DNA of 64,000 nucleotides from CAVWSM01 sp963757805 (GTDB taxonomy: Bacteria; Actinomycetota; Actinomycetes; Jiangellales; Jiangellaceae). The translations under genes and the position numbers were made by a program. The notes beneath the pieces were generated by a model. It ran no database searches and was not told the origin of the DNA. It saw only the letters and a list, made by a program, of their open reading frames with translations. The stretch lies in NCBI GenBank assembly GCA_963757805.1, contig CAVWSM010000006.1:1240001-1304000 (forward strand), in the 5' to 3' direction. Positions 8,388-16,829 of this stretch are shown one piece after another (positions within the stretch are counted from its first letter, which is position 1; the number at the start of each line of letters is the position of its first letter).

Positions 8388-8393
8388 TAGGGT
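8388..8393 (+). promoter_or_regulatory. -10 box TAGGGT of the rimP-nusA-infB operon
   Basis: TAGGGT is a good actinobacterial -10. Transcription would begin around 8400, placing the 8403-8428 hairpin at the very 5' end of the mRNA and leaving a leader of about 64 nt before rimP. No convincing -35 was seen. Confidence 0.4.
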
Positions 8394-8402
8394 GGGACGA
8401 CC

Positions 8403-8428
8403 GACGCACCCTCGCCGGAGGGTGCGTC
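8403..8428 (+). promoter_or_regulatory. 5'-leader hairpin of the rimP-nusA operon
   Basis: GACGCACCCTC (8403-8413) and GAGGGTGCGTC (8418-8428) form a perfect 11-bp stem with a GCCG tetraloop. It lies between the divergent lipoprotein and rimP, 35 nt before the rimP ATG. As it is just downstream of a TAGGGT box it probably caps the mRNA leader. A terminator role is unlikely because nothing upstream reads rightward into it. Confidence 0.55.
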
Positions 8429-8463
8429 ATGCCCTTTGCACAACTCGAGACTAGGAGGCCAGC

Positions 8464-8958
8464 ATGAGCGCATCCCCAGCGCGCGAGCAGCTGGCCGAGG
8501 TCATCGAGCCGGTAGTGGCGTCCGCCGGCTACGACCTCGAAGGCCTCGAGGTGAGCACGGTCGGACGGCGCCAGCGCATCCGGCTCCTGGTCGACAAGGA
8601 CGGCGGCGTGACGCTCGACGAGTGCGCCGAGCTCTCCCGACTGATCGAGCCGGTCCTCGACGAGTCGCCCGTGCTCGACGATGCGGCCTACACGCTCGAG
8701 GTTTCCTCGCCCGGTGTCGCGCGTCCACTCACGCTGCCTCGGCACTGGCGGCGCGCGACGGGTCGACTGGTGGCGGTGACGCTGCGTGACGGGGCGTCGG
8801 TGACCGGCCGCGTCAGCTCCGCTGCAGACGATGCAGCCCAGCTGGCGGTTGGTGGTGCGGTCCGCAGTGTGCGCTATGCCGACGTTGCCAAGGCCAAGGT
8901 GCAGGTCGAGTTCGCACGGGCCGATAAGGGCCGGGTCGACGACGATCGGGGTGAGTGA
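8464..8958 (+). CDS. rimP: Ribosome maturation factor RimP
   Basis: RimP assists assembly of the 30S subunit. The 164-residue protein has the expected N-terminal alpha/beta domain (VVASAGYDLEGLEVSTVGRRQRIRLLVDKDGGVTLDECAELSR) and the conserved YTLEVSSPGVARPL segment before a C-terminal Sm-like domain. The ATG is preceded by a strong ribosome-binding site (TAGGAGG, 8453-8459). It starts the classic rimP-nusA-ylxR-infB operon; nusA begins 3 bases after its stop. Confidence 0.96.
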   Translation: MSASPAREQLAEVIEPVVASAGYDLEGLEVSTVGRRQRIRLLVDKDGGVTLDECAELSRLIEPVLDESPVLDDAAYTLEVSSPGVARPLTLPRHWRRATGRLVAVTLRDGASVTGRVSSAADDAAQLAVGGAVRSVRYADVAKAKVQVEFARADKGRVDDDRGE

Positions 8959-8961
8959 ACC

Positions 8962-9981
8962 GTGGACATCGACCTGACAGTCCTGCGTGCACTCGAGCGG
9001 GAGAAGGAGATCTCCTTCGAGCTCGTCGTCGAGGCGATCGAGCAGGCTCTCCTCGTTGCCTACCACCGCAGCGACAACCCGCAGGCCGCCGCTCGCGTGG
9101 AGCTCGACCGGCGCACTGGCCACGTCACCGTCTGGGCGGCCGAGCTGGACGAAGACGGCAATCTGGTCCGCGAGTGGGACGACACCCCCGACAACTTCGG
9201 TCGCATCGCCGCCACCACTGCCAAGCAGGTGATCCTGCAGCGCCTGCGCGACGCGGAGGACGAGGTCACCTTCGGGGAGTTCCTCGGCAAGGAAGGCGAC
9301 ATCGTCTCCGGGGTCATCCAGCAGGGCCGTGACCCGCGCCAGGTCCTGGTCGACCTGGGCAAGGTGGAGGCGGTGCTGCCGCCCCCGGAGCAGGTGCCCG
9401 GCGAGACCTACGAGCATGGAGCTCGGATCAAGTGCTACGTGGTGCAGGTACGCAAGGGGCTGCGCGGCCCGACAGTGACCCTGTCCCGGAGCCACCCTGG
9501 CCTGGTCAAGAAGCTGTTCGCCCTCGAGGTCCCCGAGATCGCCCAGGGGGCTGTCGAGATCGCCGCCATCGCGCGTGAGGCAGGCCACCGCAGCAAGATC
9601 GCGGTCTGGTCGCACCGCCCTGAGATCAACGCCAAGGGTGCCTGCATCGGTCCCATGGGCTCTCGCGTCCGCGCCGTCATGTCAGAGCTGCACGGCGAGA
9701 AGATCGACATCGTCGACTGGTCCGACGATCCCGCCGAGCTCGTCGCGCACGCGCTCTCGCCCGCCCGGGTCTCCTCCGTAGAGATCATCGACCCGGTCGC
9801 CAGGGCGGCCCGGGTCACAGTCCCCGACGCTGTGCTGTCCCTGGCCATCGGCAAGGAGGGCCAGAACGCGCGGCTGGCGGCCCGACTGACCGGCTGGCGC
9901 ATCGACATCCGCTCGGATGCGGCCCCGGGGGGCACCGGCCGGCCCAGCACCGAGGCGATGGCCACCCCGGACGGGTCGTGA
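8962..9981 (+). CDS. nusA: Transcription termination/antitermination factor NusA
   Basis: NusA binds RNA polymerase and RNA to modulate pausing, termination and antitermination. At 339 residues it is the short actinobacterial form. It has an N-terminal polymerase-binding domain, an S1 domain (GDIVSGVIQQG around residue 112), KH1 (VWSHRPEINAKGACIGPMGSRVRAVMSEL) and KH2 (LSLAIGKEGQNARLAARLTGW), and lacks the C-terminal acidic repeats of the E. coli protein. The start is GTG at 8962. ylxR begins inside its stop codon (GTGA). Confidence 0.96.
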   Translation: MDIDLTVLRALEREKEISFELVVEAIEQALLVAYHRSDNPQAAARVELDRRTGHVTVWAAELDEDGNLVREWDDTPDNFGRIAATTAKQVILQRLRDAEDEVTFGEFLGKEGDIVSGVIQQGRDPRQVLVDLGKVEAVLPPPEQVPGETYEHGARIKCYVVQVRKGLRGPTVTLSRSHPGLVKKLFALEVPEIAQGAVEIAAIAREAGHRSKIAVWSHRPEINAKGACIGPMGSRVRAVMSELHGEKIDIVDWSDDPAELVAHALSPARVSSVEIIDPVARAARVTVPDAVLSLAIGKEGQNARLAARLTGWRIDIRSDAAPGGTGRPSTEAMATPDGS

Positions 9982-10379
9982 GTCCCGGCAGGGCACAGGA
10001 CCGGGTAGACTCGACACCTGAAGGCCACGTGGCCCCCCGTCAGCCTGCGCGCACCTGCCTCGGCTGTCGGCAACGCGTGGTCAAAACTGACCTGCTGCGT
10101 GTCGTGGCGGTCGGGACGGGTGACCAGCTGGTTCTCGCCCCCGACCTTCGCGGCCGGATGCCCGGGCGGGGTGCCTATGTGCACCCCACTCCCGAGTGTC
10201 TCGACATCGCTCTGCGGCGTCGTGCGTTCGTGCGTGCCTTGCGCATCACGGGCCCGTACGACTCCGAGCCACTCCGAGCCCACGTCGAGCACCGGTCCGG
10301 GTCCGGCGCTGTGGCGGCCCCGCCAGGGGCGGCCATGACGGGACGCACTGGGTCACCGACAGAAGGAGCCGGGTCGTGA
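9978..10379 (+). CDS. YlxR/RnpM-family RNA-binding protein
   Basis: This is the small YlxR (DUF448) protein invariably found between nusA and infB. The signature ARTCLGCRQRVVKTDLLRVV is at about residues 24-43, and GRGAYVHPTPECLDIALRRRAF follows. Family members bind RNA; the Bacillus homologue RnpM modulates RNase P. The GTG at 9978 overlaps the nusA stop; a later start giving MAPRQPARTCLG (GTG at 10029) is also possible. The Gly/Ser/Pro-rich tail after about residue 105 is low complexity. Confidence 0.88.
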   Translation: MSPGRAQDRVDSTPEGHVAPRQPARTCLGCRQRVVKTDLLRVVAVGTGDQLVLAPDLRGRMPGRGAYVHPTPECLDIALRRRAFVRALRITGPYDSEPLRAHVEHRSGSGAVAAPPGAAMTGRTGSPTEGAGS

Positions 10380-10469
10380 CACTCGCAGGCACTCGATGAG
10401 TAACCAGCGATGAGCACGCTTATCAGCTAGCCGGTTCGTGCCTGCGTGCCCGGACCGAGAAGGAGAGCA

Positions 10470-13346
10470 GTGGCTAAGGTCCGGGTTTACGAGCTCGCCA
10501 AGGAGCTCGGCGTAGAGAGCAAGGTTGTCCTTGCCAAGCTCGCCGATCAAGGCGAGTTCGTCCGTTCGGCGTCCTCGACCATCGAGGCGCCTGTGGTCCG
10601 CAAGCTTCGGGAGTCGATGGCCAGCGCGCCTGCGCCGGCCAAGAAGACCCCTGCGGACGCGTCGCCCGCCAAGAAGGCGGCGGCGAAGAAGCCGGCGGCA
10701 CCAGCCGCCCCCCAGCCTCCGCAGCCGGAGGCTCCGGCTGCTTCGTCCCCCGAGGCTCCGCCGGCGCCCAAGCCGGCGGTCCCCGACCGTCCGACGCCTG
10801 CCGCACGGCCGGCCGCTCCCAGGCCGGCCGCCGGCCCCGCCGACGGCCGCCCCGAGACGCCCCGGCAGCGCCCCGACGGTGGTGCCCGGCCCGCTCCGGG
10901 CGCGCCGCGCCCCGCTGCGGGAGCACCGCGTCCTGGTGCGGGTGGGCAGCGCCCTGGCGCCGCTCGGCCGGGCGGTTCGCGTCCGGGCAACAACCCGTTC
11001 AGCCAGGAGACGACCGGCATGCAGCGGCCGCCCCGTGCGGGTGGTCCGCGTCCGGGCAACAACCCGTTCAGCAATGACACGACCGGCATGCAGCGGCCGC
11101 CCCACCCGGGTGGCCCGCGTCCGGCCGGTGGTGCGACTCCGGGCGCCATGCCGCCTCGGCCAGGTGGGGCCGGCGGCCCCGGTGGGCCGCGTCCCACCCC
11201 CGGCATGATGCCCGCCGGCCGCCCGGCCCGTCCGAGCGGCCCGGGTCGTCCCGGTGCCGGTTCCGGCACCGGCCGTCCCGGTGCCGGCGGCCGCCCCGGT
11301 GGCGGTGGCAGTGGTGGCGGCGGCTTCGGCGGCCGTCCCGGCGGCGGTGGTGGCGGTGGCGGCTTCGGCGGTGGCGGCGGTGGCTTCGGCGGCGGTGGTC
11401 GGCCAGGTGCCGGCGGTCGTGGCCGTGGCGGCACCGCTGGTGCGTTCGGCCGCCCTGGTGGCCGTCCGGCCAAGGGCCGCAAGTCGAAGAAGCAGCGTCG
11501 TCAAGAGTTCGACAACATGCAGGCGCCGGCCGTGGGCGGTGTCCGCGTCCCGCGCGGCAACGGGCAGACCGTCCGCCTGCCGCGTGGTTCCTCCCTGTCC
11601 GACTTCGCTGAGCGCATCGACGCCGACCCGGCGTCGCTCGTACAGGTGCTGTTCCACCTCGGCGAGATGGTGACGGCGACCCAGTCCGTCGACGAGGACA
11701 CCTTCAAGCTGCTCGGCGCCGAGCTCGGCTACGACCTGCAGATCGTGTCCCCGGAGGACGAGGACCGCGAGCTGCTGGAGTCGTTCGACATCGACTTCGA
11801 TGCCGAGGACGCCGACATCGAGGCGCTGCCGCGGCCGCCGGTGGTCACGGTCATGGGTCACGTCGACCACGGCAAGACCAAGCTCCTCGACGCGATCCGC
11901 AACGCCAACGTCGTGGCCGGCGAGGCGGGTGGCATCACCCAGCACATCGGTGCCTACCAGGTGCATGTCGATCACGAGGGCCAGGACCGCGCGATCACCT
12001 TCATCGACACCCCGGGTCACGAGGCGTTCACCGCCATGCGTGCCCGTGGTGCGCAGGTGACCGACATCGCGATCCTCGTCGTCGCAGCCGACGACGGCGT
12101 CATGCCGCAGACCACCGAGGCGCTCAACCACGCGCAGGCGGCCGGCGTCCCGATCGTCGTCGCGGTCAACAAGGTGGACAAGGAGGGGGCCAACCCCGCC
12201 AAGATCCGCCAGCAGCTGACTGAGTACGGCCTGGTCGCTGAGGAGTACGGCGGCGACACGATGTTCGTCGACGTCTCGGCCCTCAAGCGGCTCGGCATCG
12301 ACGAGCTGCTCGAGGCGGTGCTGCTCACGGCCGACGCGTCGCTCGACCTGCACGCGCAGGTCGCCATGGACGCGCGTGGCGTTGTCATCGAGGGTCACCT
12401 CGACCGCGGTCGCGGTCCCGTGGCCACGGTGCTGGTGCAGCGCGGCACGCTCAGCACGGGCGATTCCATCGTCACCGGGCAGGCCTACGGTCGTGTCCGG
12501 GCGATGCTCGACGAGAACGGCGACAGCGTCGAGGTGGCCGGGCCGAGCCGTCCGGTCCTCGTCCTCGGTCTGACCGGGGTGCCGAGCGCGGGTGACAAGT
12601 TCCTCGTTGCCGAGGACGACCGCCAGGCGCGGCAGATCGCCGAGAAGCGCGAAGCGATGGAGCGAGCGGCGGCCAACGCCAAGGCCCGCAAGCGCGTCAC
12701 GCTCGAGGGCTGGCTGGAGCAGAGCAAGGTCGAGACGCTCAACCTCATCCTCAAGGGCGACGTGTCCGGGTCCGTCGAGGCGCTCGAGGACGCGTTGCTC
12801 AAGATCGATGTGGGCGAGGAGGTCGAGCTGCGCGTCATCGGCCGTGGCGTGGGTGGCATCACCCAGAGCGACATCATGCTCGCGGCCGCGTCCGACGCGA
12901 TCATCATCGGCTTCAACGTCCGGGCCGAGCAGAAGAACTCCGAGCTCGCCGACCGTGAGGGCGTCGAGATCCGCTACTACTCGGTCATCTACCAGGCGAT
13001 CGAGGAGGTTGAGGCGGCGCTCAAGGGGCTGCTCAAGCCGGAGTTCGAGGAGGTCGCGCTCGGGTCCGCCGAGGTGCGGGAGGTGTTCCGCTCGAGCAAG
13101 TTCGGCAACATCGCCGGCTGCATGGTCACGAGCGGTACGATCCGCCGCAACTCCAAGGCTCGGCTCGTCCGCGACGGCGTCGTGGTCACCGAGACTGTCG
13201 CCATCGAGTCGCTGCGGCGGTTCAAGGACGACGCAACCGAGGTCCGCGAGGGCTTCGAGTGCGGCATCGGCCTTGGGTCGTACAACGACATCAAGGTCGG
13301 CGACATGATCGAGACCTTCGAGCTGCGGGAGAAGCCGCGAGGCTGA
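10470..13346 (+). CDS. infB: Translation initiation factor IF-2
   Basis: IF-2 is the GTPase that brings initiator tRNA to the 30S subunit and promotes subunit joining. The 958-residue protein starts MAKVRVYELAKELGVESK (GTG with an AGGAGAG site at 10461-10467). A long Pro/Ala/Arg and then Gly-rich linker fills residues about 50-340. The second IF2 N-terminal domain follows, then the GTPase with GHVDHGKT (about 462-469), DTPGH (about 513) and NKVDKEG (about 566), and domains II-IV. The linker contains a 23-residue tandem repeat. A large palindrome follows the stop. Confidence 0.97.
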   Translation: MAKVRVYELAKELGVESKVVLAKLADQGEFVRSASSTIEAPVVRKLRESMASAPAPAKKTPADASPAKKAAAKKPAAPAAPQPPQPEAPAASSPEAPPAPKPAVPDRPTPAARPAAPRPAAGPADGRPETPRQRPDGGARPAPGAPRPAAGAPRPGAGGQRPGAARPGGSRPGNNPFSQETTGMQRPPRAGGPRPGNNPFSNDTTGMQRPPHPGGPRPAGGATPGAMPPRPGGAGGPGGPRPTPGMMPAGRPARPSGPGRPGAGSGTGRPGAGGRPGGGGSGGGGFGGRPGGGGGGGGFGGGGGGFGGGGRPGAGGRGRGGTAGAFGRPGGRPAKGRKSKKQRRQEFDNMQAPAVGGVRVPRGNGQTVRLPRGSSLSDFAERIDADPASLVQVLFHLGEMVTATQSVDEDTFKLLGAELGYDLQIVSPEDEDRELLESFDIDFDAEDADIEALPRPPVVTVMGHVDHGKTKLLDAIRNANVVAGEAGGITQHIGAYQVHVDHEGQDRAITFIDTPGHEAFTAMRARGAQVTDIAILVVAADDGVMPQTTEALNHAQAAGVPIVVAVNKVDKEGANPAKIRQQLTEYGLVAEEYGGDTMFVDVSALKRLGIDELLEAVLLTADASLDLHAQVAMDARGVVIEGHLDRGRGPVATVLVQRGTLSTGDSIVTGQAYGRVRAMLDENGDSVEVAGPSRPVLVLGLTGVPSAGDKFLVAEDDRQARQIAEKREAMERAAANAKARKRVTLEGWLEQSKVETLNLILKGDVSGSVEALEDALLKIDVGEEVELRVIGRGVGGITQSDIMLAAASDAIIIGFNVRAEQKNSELADREGVEIRYYSVIYQAIEEVEAALKGLLKPEFEEVALGSAEVREVFRSSKFGNIAGCMVTSGTIRRNSKARLVRDGVVVTETVAIESLRRFKDDATEVREGFECGIGLGSYNDIKVGDMIETFELREKPRG
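10980..11117 (+). repeat. 69-bp tandem duplication in the infB linker
   Basis: Two copies of a 69-bp unit (10980-11048 and 11049-11117) encode 23-residue repeats of the form RPGNNPFS..TTGMQRPP..GG.RP. A third, degraded copy begins at 11118. The reading frame is kept. Copies differ at only a few bases, so the duplication is fairly recent or homogenised. Confidence 0.9.
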
Positions 13347-13357
13347 TCACCGGAGTA

Positions 13358-13422
13358 GATCATGCGACAGTGCGACATCGGTGCTGGCTAACACGCCAGT
13401 GATGTCGCACTGTCGCATGATC
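13358..13422. terminator. 22-bp perfect palindrome between infB and the DUF503 gene
   Basis: The arms 13358-13379 and 13401-13422 are perfectly complementary over 22 bases, beginning GATCATGCGACAG. The loop contains a nested stem CTGGC/GCCAG (13384-13388, 13395-13399). There is no U-tract. It lies in the 90-base gap between infB and the next gene of the same operon. A terminator, attenuator or RNA-processing site are all possible. Confidence 0.7.
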
Positions 13423-13436
13423 CGAAAGGTGGCCGC

Positions 13437-13736
13437 ATGTGGGTCGGGACGCTGGCCCTGGACCTGCTCCTCGGTGATGTGCACTCGCTGAAGGAGAAGC
13501 GCGGGATCGTCCGGCCGATCGTCGCCGAGATCACCCGCACCTACGGCATCTCGGCCGCGGAAGTGGGCCACCAGGACCTGCACCGCCGGGCCGAGATCGG
13601 CGTGGCGGTCGTGGCCGGGGAGCCGACGCACTGCCGAGACGTGCTCGACAAGGTCGAGCGACTCGTCGCCGCCCGCCCCGAGGTAGACCTGCTGTCGGCG
13701 CGGACCAGACTGCACTCGAGCGACGACGACGACTGA
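13437..13736 (+). CDS. DUF503 (YlxP-like) protein
   Basis: A 99-residue cytoplasmic protein of the YlxP/DUF503 family, which commonly lies between infB and rbfA. Signature features are the start MWVGTLALDLLLGDVHSLKEKR, the EVGHQDLHRRAEIGVAVV strand and the RLVAARPEVDLL end, followed by an acidic SSDDDD tail. A role in ribosome maturation is suspected from the genomic context but is not demonstrated here. Confidence 0.88.
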   Translation: MWVGTLALDLLLGDVHSLKEKRGIVRPIVAEITRTYGISAAEVGHQDLHRRAEIGVAVVAGEPTHCRDVLDKVERLVAARPEVDLLSARTRLHSSDDDD

Positions 13737-13765
13737 AGCCAACGAGAACCCAACTGGAGGATGCC

Positions 13766-14245
13766 ATGGCCGACCGTGCCCGGGCCGCCAAGCTCGCCGA
13801 CCGCATCAAGGTCGTTGTCGCCGAGACGCTGGACAAGCGGGTCAAGGATCCCCGGTTGGGCTTCATCACCATCACCGACGCCCGTGTGACGGGCGACCTG
13901 CGTGATGCCACCGTCTTCTACACCGTGTTCGGTGACGAGACCGAGAGGACCGGCACCGCGGCCGCCCTCGAGAGCGTCAAAGGCCTGTTGCGCACGGAGG
14001 TCGGCCGGCAGACCGGCATCCGCTACACGCCCACGCTCACCTTCATCGCCGACGCCGTCCCGGAGAACGCCGCACACATCGACGATCTCCTCCGTAAGGC
14101 ACGCGAGTCGGACGCCGTGGTCGCCGACACCGCCGCCGCGGCGGAGTTCGCCGGGGACGCCGACCCCTACCGCGCGCCGCGGGCGCCGGAGGACGAGGAC
14201 GAGTTCGCCGGCCTCGACGACGAGCCGGACGGCTCGACGCGGTGA
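13766..14245 (+). CDS. rbfA: Ribosome-binding factor A
   Basis: RbfA binds the free 30S subunit and aids maturation of the 16S rRNA 5' region. The 159-residue protein has the KH-like core: ADRIKVVVAETLDKRVKDPRLGFITITDARVTGDLRDATVFYTVFG and a C-terminal RYTPTLTFIADAVPENAAHIDDLL. It has the acidic actinobacterial tail. ATG is preceded by a TGGAGG site. truB starts within its stop (GTGA overlap). Confidence 0.96.
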   Translation: MADRARAAKLADRIKVVVAETLDKRVKDPRLGFITITDARVTGDLRDATVFYTVFGDETERTGTAAALESVKGLLRTEVGRQTGIRYTPTLTFIADAVPENAAHIDDLLRKARESDAVVADTAAAAEFAGDADPYRAPRAPEDEDEFAGLDDEPDGSTR

Positions 14246-15186
14246 CAACGGATCGGACAGCCGACGCCCCGAAATCTGGTGCGGAGGCGGGCCCGACCAA
14301 GCAACCCGACGACGGGCTGGTCATCGTCGACAAGCCCGCCGGGTGGACGTCGCACGACGTCGTCGCCCGTACGCGCCGGATCGCGGGCACCCGCCGCGTC
14401 GGGCACGCCGGCACGCTGGACCCGATGGCCACTGGGGTGCTCGTGCTCGGCATCGGGCGCGCAACCCGGCTCCTCGGTTACCTCGCGCTCACCGAGAAGT
14501 CCTACGACGCCACCATCCGCCTCGGCGTCAGCACCCGCACCGACGACGCCGACGGCGACGTCGTCGACACTCATGATGCGTCGGATGTCAGCGACAAGGC
14601 CGTACGGGCCGAGGTCGCGGCACTCACCGGCGACCTGTTGCAGGTGCCGAGCGCCGTGTCGGCCATCAAGGTCGACGGCCGTCGCGCCTACGCCCGCGTG
14701 CGGGCAGGCGAGGACGTGGAGCTGGCGCCACGACCGGTGACCGTGCACAGCTTCGAGGTGCTCGACATGCGCCGTGATGCCGGAGTGCTCGACGTCGACG
14801 TGCAGGTGACGTGCTCCTCCGGCACGTACGTCCGGGCCCTCGCCCGCGATCTCGGATCCGCACTCGGCGTCGGCGGACACCTGACCCGGCTGCGGCGCAC
14901 CCGCGTTGGCCCGTACGACCTCTCCCTCGCGCACACACTCGACGACCTCGAGAAGCAGTTCCAGCTGCTCCCCATCGCGGATGCGGCGGCCGCAGCCTTT
15001 GCACGGGTCGACGTCGACGCCGAGACCGCGGCGCGGCTGGTGCACGGTGCACCGATGCCTCCCACCGGGGCCCCTGGTCCGGTGGCGGTCTTCGGTCCTG
15101 GCCCCACCTTCCTCGCTCTCGTCGAAGACCGTGGGCCACGGGCCAAGCCCATTGCCGTGTTCGCCGCGGCTCAGGACGTTGGTTAG
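14242..15186 (+). CDS. truB: tRNA pseudouridine(55) synthase TruB
   Basis: TruB makes pseudouridine 55 in the T-loop of tRNAs. The 314-residue protein shows GLVIVDKPAGWTSHDVV near residue 29, the catalytic region HAGTLDPMATGVLVLG with the active Asp, the SAIKVDGRRAYARVRAG segment and CSSGTYVRALARDLG. A C-terminal PUA-like domain follows. It overlaps rbfA by 4 bases. Confidence 0.96.
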   Translation: MTTDRTADAPKSGAEAGPTKQPDDGLVIVDKPAGWTSHDVVARTRRIAGTRRVGHAGTLDPMATGVLVLGIGRATRLLGYLALTEKSYDATIRLGVSTRTDDADGDVVDTHDASDVSDKAVRAEVAALTGDLLQVPSAVSAIKVDGRRAYARVRAGEDVELAPRPVTVHSFEVLDMRRDAGVLDVDVQVTCSSGTYVRALARDLGSALGVGGHLTRLRRTRVGPYDLSLAHTLDDLEKQFQLLPIADAAAAAFARVDVDAETAARLVHGAPMPPTGAPGPVAVFGPGPTFLALVEDRGPRAKPIAVFAAAQDVG

Positions 15187-15215
15187 CGGACGGGTCACCG
15201 AGAGGACTGGTGTTC

Positions 15216-15659
15216 ATGACCGAGGATGTCTCGGTATCGACGACGCACAAGTTCGCGATCGTGCTCAACAAGGCCGTCGAGTCGGGGGTTGCCCTCAATG
15301 CCTGCGCGCACATGTCTGCGTGCCTGGTGGCGAGAGCCTCGGACGACGACCGACAGCACATGACCTTCGTCGACTACGTCGATGGCAGCGACATCGTTCA
15401 TCCGGTCTCGGCACTGTCTCTGATCGTCCTGTCTGCCAAGAACTCGAACCAGATCAGGACCGCCCGCAACCTGGCCGCGGAGGCGGGCGTCCTGCATGTG
15501 GACTTCACCGAAAGCATGACCAGGGACACCTATGTCGAGCAGATGGAGCGCACGCGGGCAACCAAGGAGGAGGACCTGCAGTACTGGGGCCTCGCACTCT
15601 TCGGTCCAAGGACCGTGATCGACCCGATCACCAAGCGGTTCTCGCTCTGGCGCGCCTGA
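15216..15659 (+). CDS. DUF2000-family protein
   Basis: A 147-residue protein matching DUF2000 in its features: KFAIVLNKAVESGVALNACAHMSACLV at the N-terminus and a central HPVSALSLIVLSAKNSNQIRTARN. Family members resemble the Pth2 peptidyl-tRNA hydrolase fold, but I know of no demonstrated activity. It is inserted between truB and ribF, which are more usually adjacent or nearly so. ATG at 15216 is preferred; GTG at 15210 is in frame just upstream. A weak GAGAGGA sequence precedes it. Confidence 0.8.
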   Translation: MTEDVSVSTTHKFAIVLNKAVESGVALNACAHMSACLVARASDDDRQHMTFVDYVDGSDIVHPVSALSLIVLSAKNSNQIRTARNLAAEAGVLHVDFTESMTRDTYVEQMERTRATKEEDLQYWGLALFGPRTVIDPITKRFSLWRA

Positions 15660-15756
15660 TGCGTGCAGACGGGTCGAACCCGGGCGAGCCGGGCGGCGTC
15701 GACCCGAGCCCTCGTGACACGCTGATCGGTCGTAGCTGCTGCTGAAAGGAGCCCAC

Positions 15757-16710
15757 GTGCCCGCCTCGCCGCAGGTCTGGCGCGCGCCTGAGGACGTACC
15801 CGCCGACCTTCGGTGCAGCGTCGTCTCGATCGGCGTCTTCGATGGTGTGCACCGTGGGCACCAAGCGGTGGTCGGCCGGGCCTCCGAGCAAGCGCACCGC
15901 CGTGGATGCCCGCTGGTGGTGGTGACGTTCGACCCGCACCCGATGACCGTCGTACGCCCTGACCGGGCGCCGCTGGCCGTGGCAACGCTGGAGCACCGCA
16001 TCAGGCGGTTGGCCGAGGCAGGCGCCGACGCCGTCTTCGTGCTCCGCTTCGACCAGGAGCGCTCCCAGCAGTCAGCCGAAGACTTCGTCCGCGAGCTGCT
16101 CGTCGGCACTCTGCACATCTCGGCCGTCGTCGTGGGCGAGGACTTCCGGTTCGGGCACCGCGCGACCGGCGATGTGGCGCTGCTGCAGGCCCTCGGCGAG
16201 GAATGTGGGTTCGAGGTGCATCCGGTCGAGCCGGTCAGCGATCCCGGCCGGCACCGGTGGTCGTCGACATTCGTGCGCGACCGGGTCGCCGACGGCGACG
16301 TGGAGGAGGCCGAGCGGGCGCTCGGCGCGCCCTTCCGGGTCGAAGGCGTGGTCGTCAAGGGCGACCAGCGGGGTCGCGCCATGGGCTACCCGACGGCCAA
16401 CGTGCCGCCGACCCCAGGCTTCGTCGTCCCGGCCGACGGTGTCTACGCGGGGTGGCTCGTGCGGCTCGACGATCCCGAGGCGACCCGTATGCCGGCAGCC
16501 ATCTCGGTCGGCACCAACCCGACCTTCGACGGGGTGGCCCGGCGGGTCGAGGCGTACGTGCTCGACCGCGACGACCTCGAGCTCTACGGCGTGCCCGTCG
16601 CCATCGAGTTTGCCGCCCGGCTGCGTGGCATGGTCCGCTTCGACTCGGTGGACGAGCTGCTCGTGCAGATGGCGGACGACGTACGCCGGGCGAGGGTGAT
16701 CGTCGGCTGA
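15757..16710 (+). CDS. ribF: Bifunctional riboflavin kinase / FAD synthetase
   Basis: RibF converts riboflavin to FMN and then FAD. The 317-residue protein has the FAD synthetase (nucleotidyltransferase) domain first, with SIGVFDGVHRGHQ at about residues 27-39 and VVGEDFRFGHRATGD near 125. The riboflavin kinase domain follows, with GDQRGRAMGYPTANVP near 202 and GTNPTFDGVARRVEAYVLD near 251. GTG at 15757 follows an AAAGGAG site. rpsO follows after a 119-base gap. Confidence 0.96.
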   Translation: MPASPQVWRAPEDVPADLRCSVVSIGVFDGVHRGHQAVVGRASEQAHRRGCPLVVVTFDPHPMTVVRPDRAPLAVATLEHRIRRLAEAGADAVFVLRFDQERSQQSAEDFVRELLVGTLHISAVVVGEDFRFGHRATGDVALLQALGEECGFEVHPVEPVSDPGRHRWSSTFVRDRVADGDVEEAERALGAPFRVEGVVVKGDQRGRAMGYPTANVPPTPGFVVPADGVYAGWLVRLDDPEATRMPAAISVGTNPTFDGVARRVEAYVLDRDDLELYGVPVAIEFAARLRGMVRFDSVDELLVQMADDVRRARVIVG

Positions 16711-16729
16711 TTTCGGCTGGTGGGTGACC

Positions 16730-16742
16730 CGCTGGTAGCCTG
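16730..16742 (+). promoter_or_regulatory. Candidate -10 box TAGCCT upstream of rpsO
   Basis: TAGCCT at about 16737-16742, preceded by CTGG, lies roughly 90 nt before the rpsO start. It matches the TAGnnT pattern seen before several other genes. A -35 could not be assigned with confidence. Confidence 0.3.
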
Positions 16743-16829
16743 AGTGCTGCCGTCTGACCGGCCGCGGATCCAGAGAGCCCCGGTGAACCAGCCCGGGTGC
16801 ACCGCGCAACCGACCCGAGAAGGAGTCAC

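Noticed and set aside
10353..12398. A long open frame on the minus strand opposite infB
   Set aside because: It is a by-product of GC-rich codon bias; composition is Arg/Ala/Thr/Gly repeats mirrored from the infB linker, with no family-like motif.
13358..13422. Small RNA or riboswitch at the infB-DUF503 palindrome
   Set aside because: It is a simple perfect hairpin with no further conserved structure; nothing supports ligand binding.
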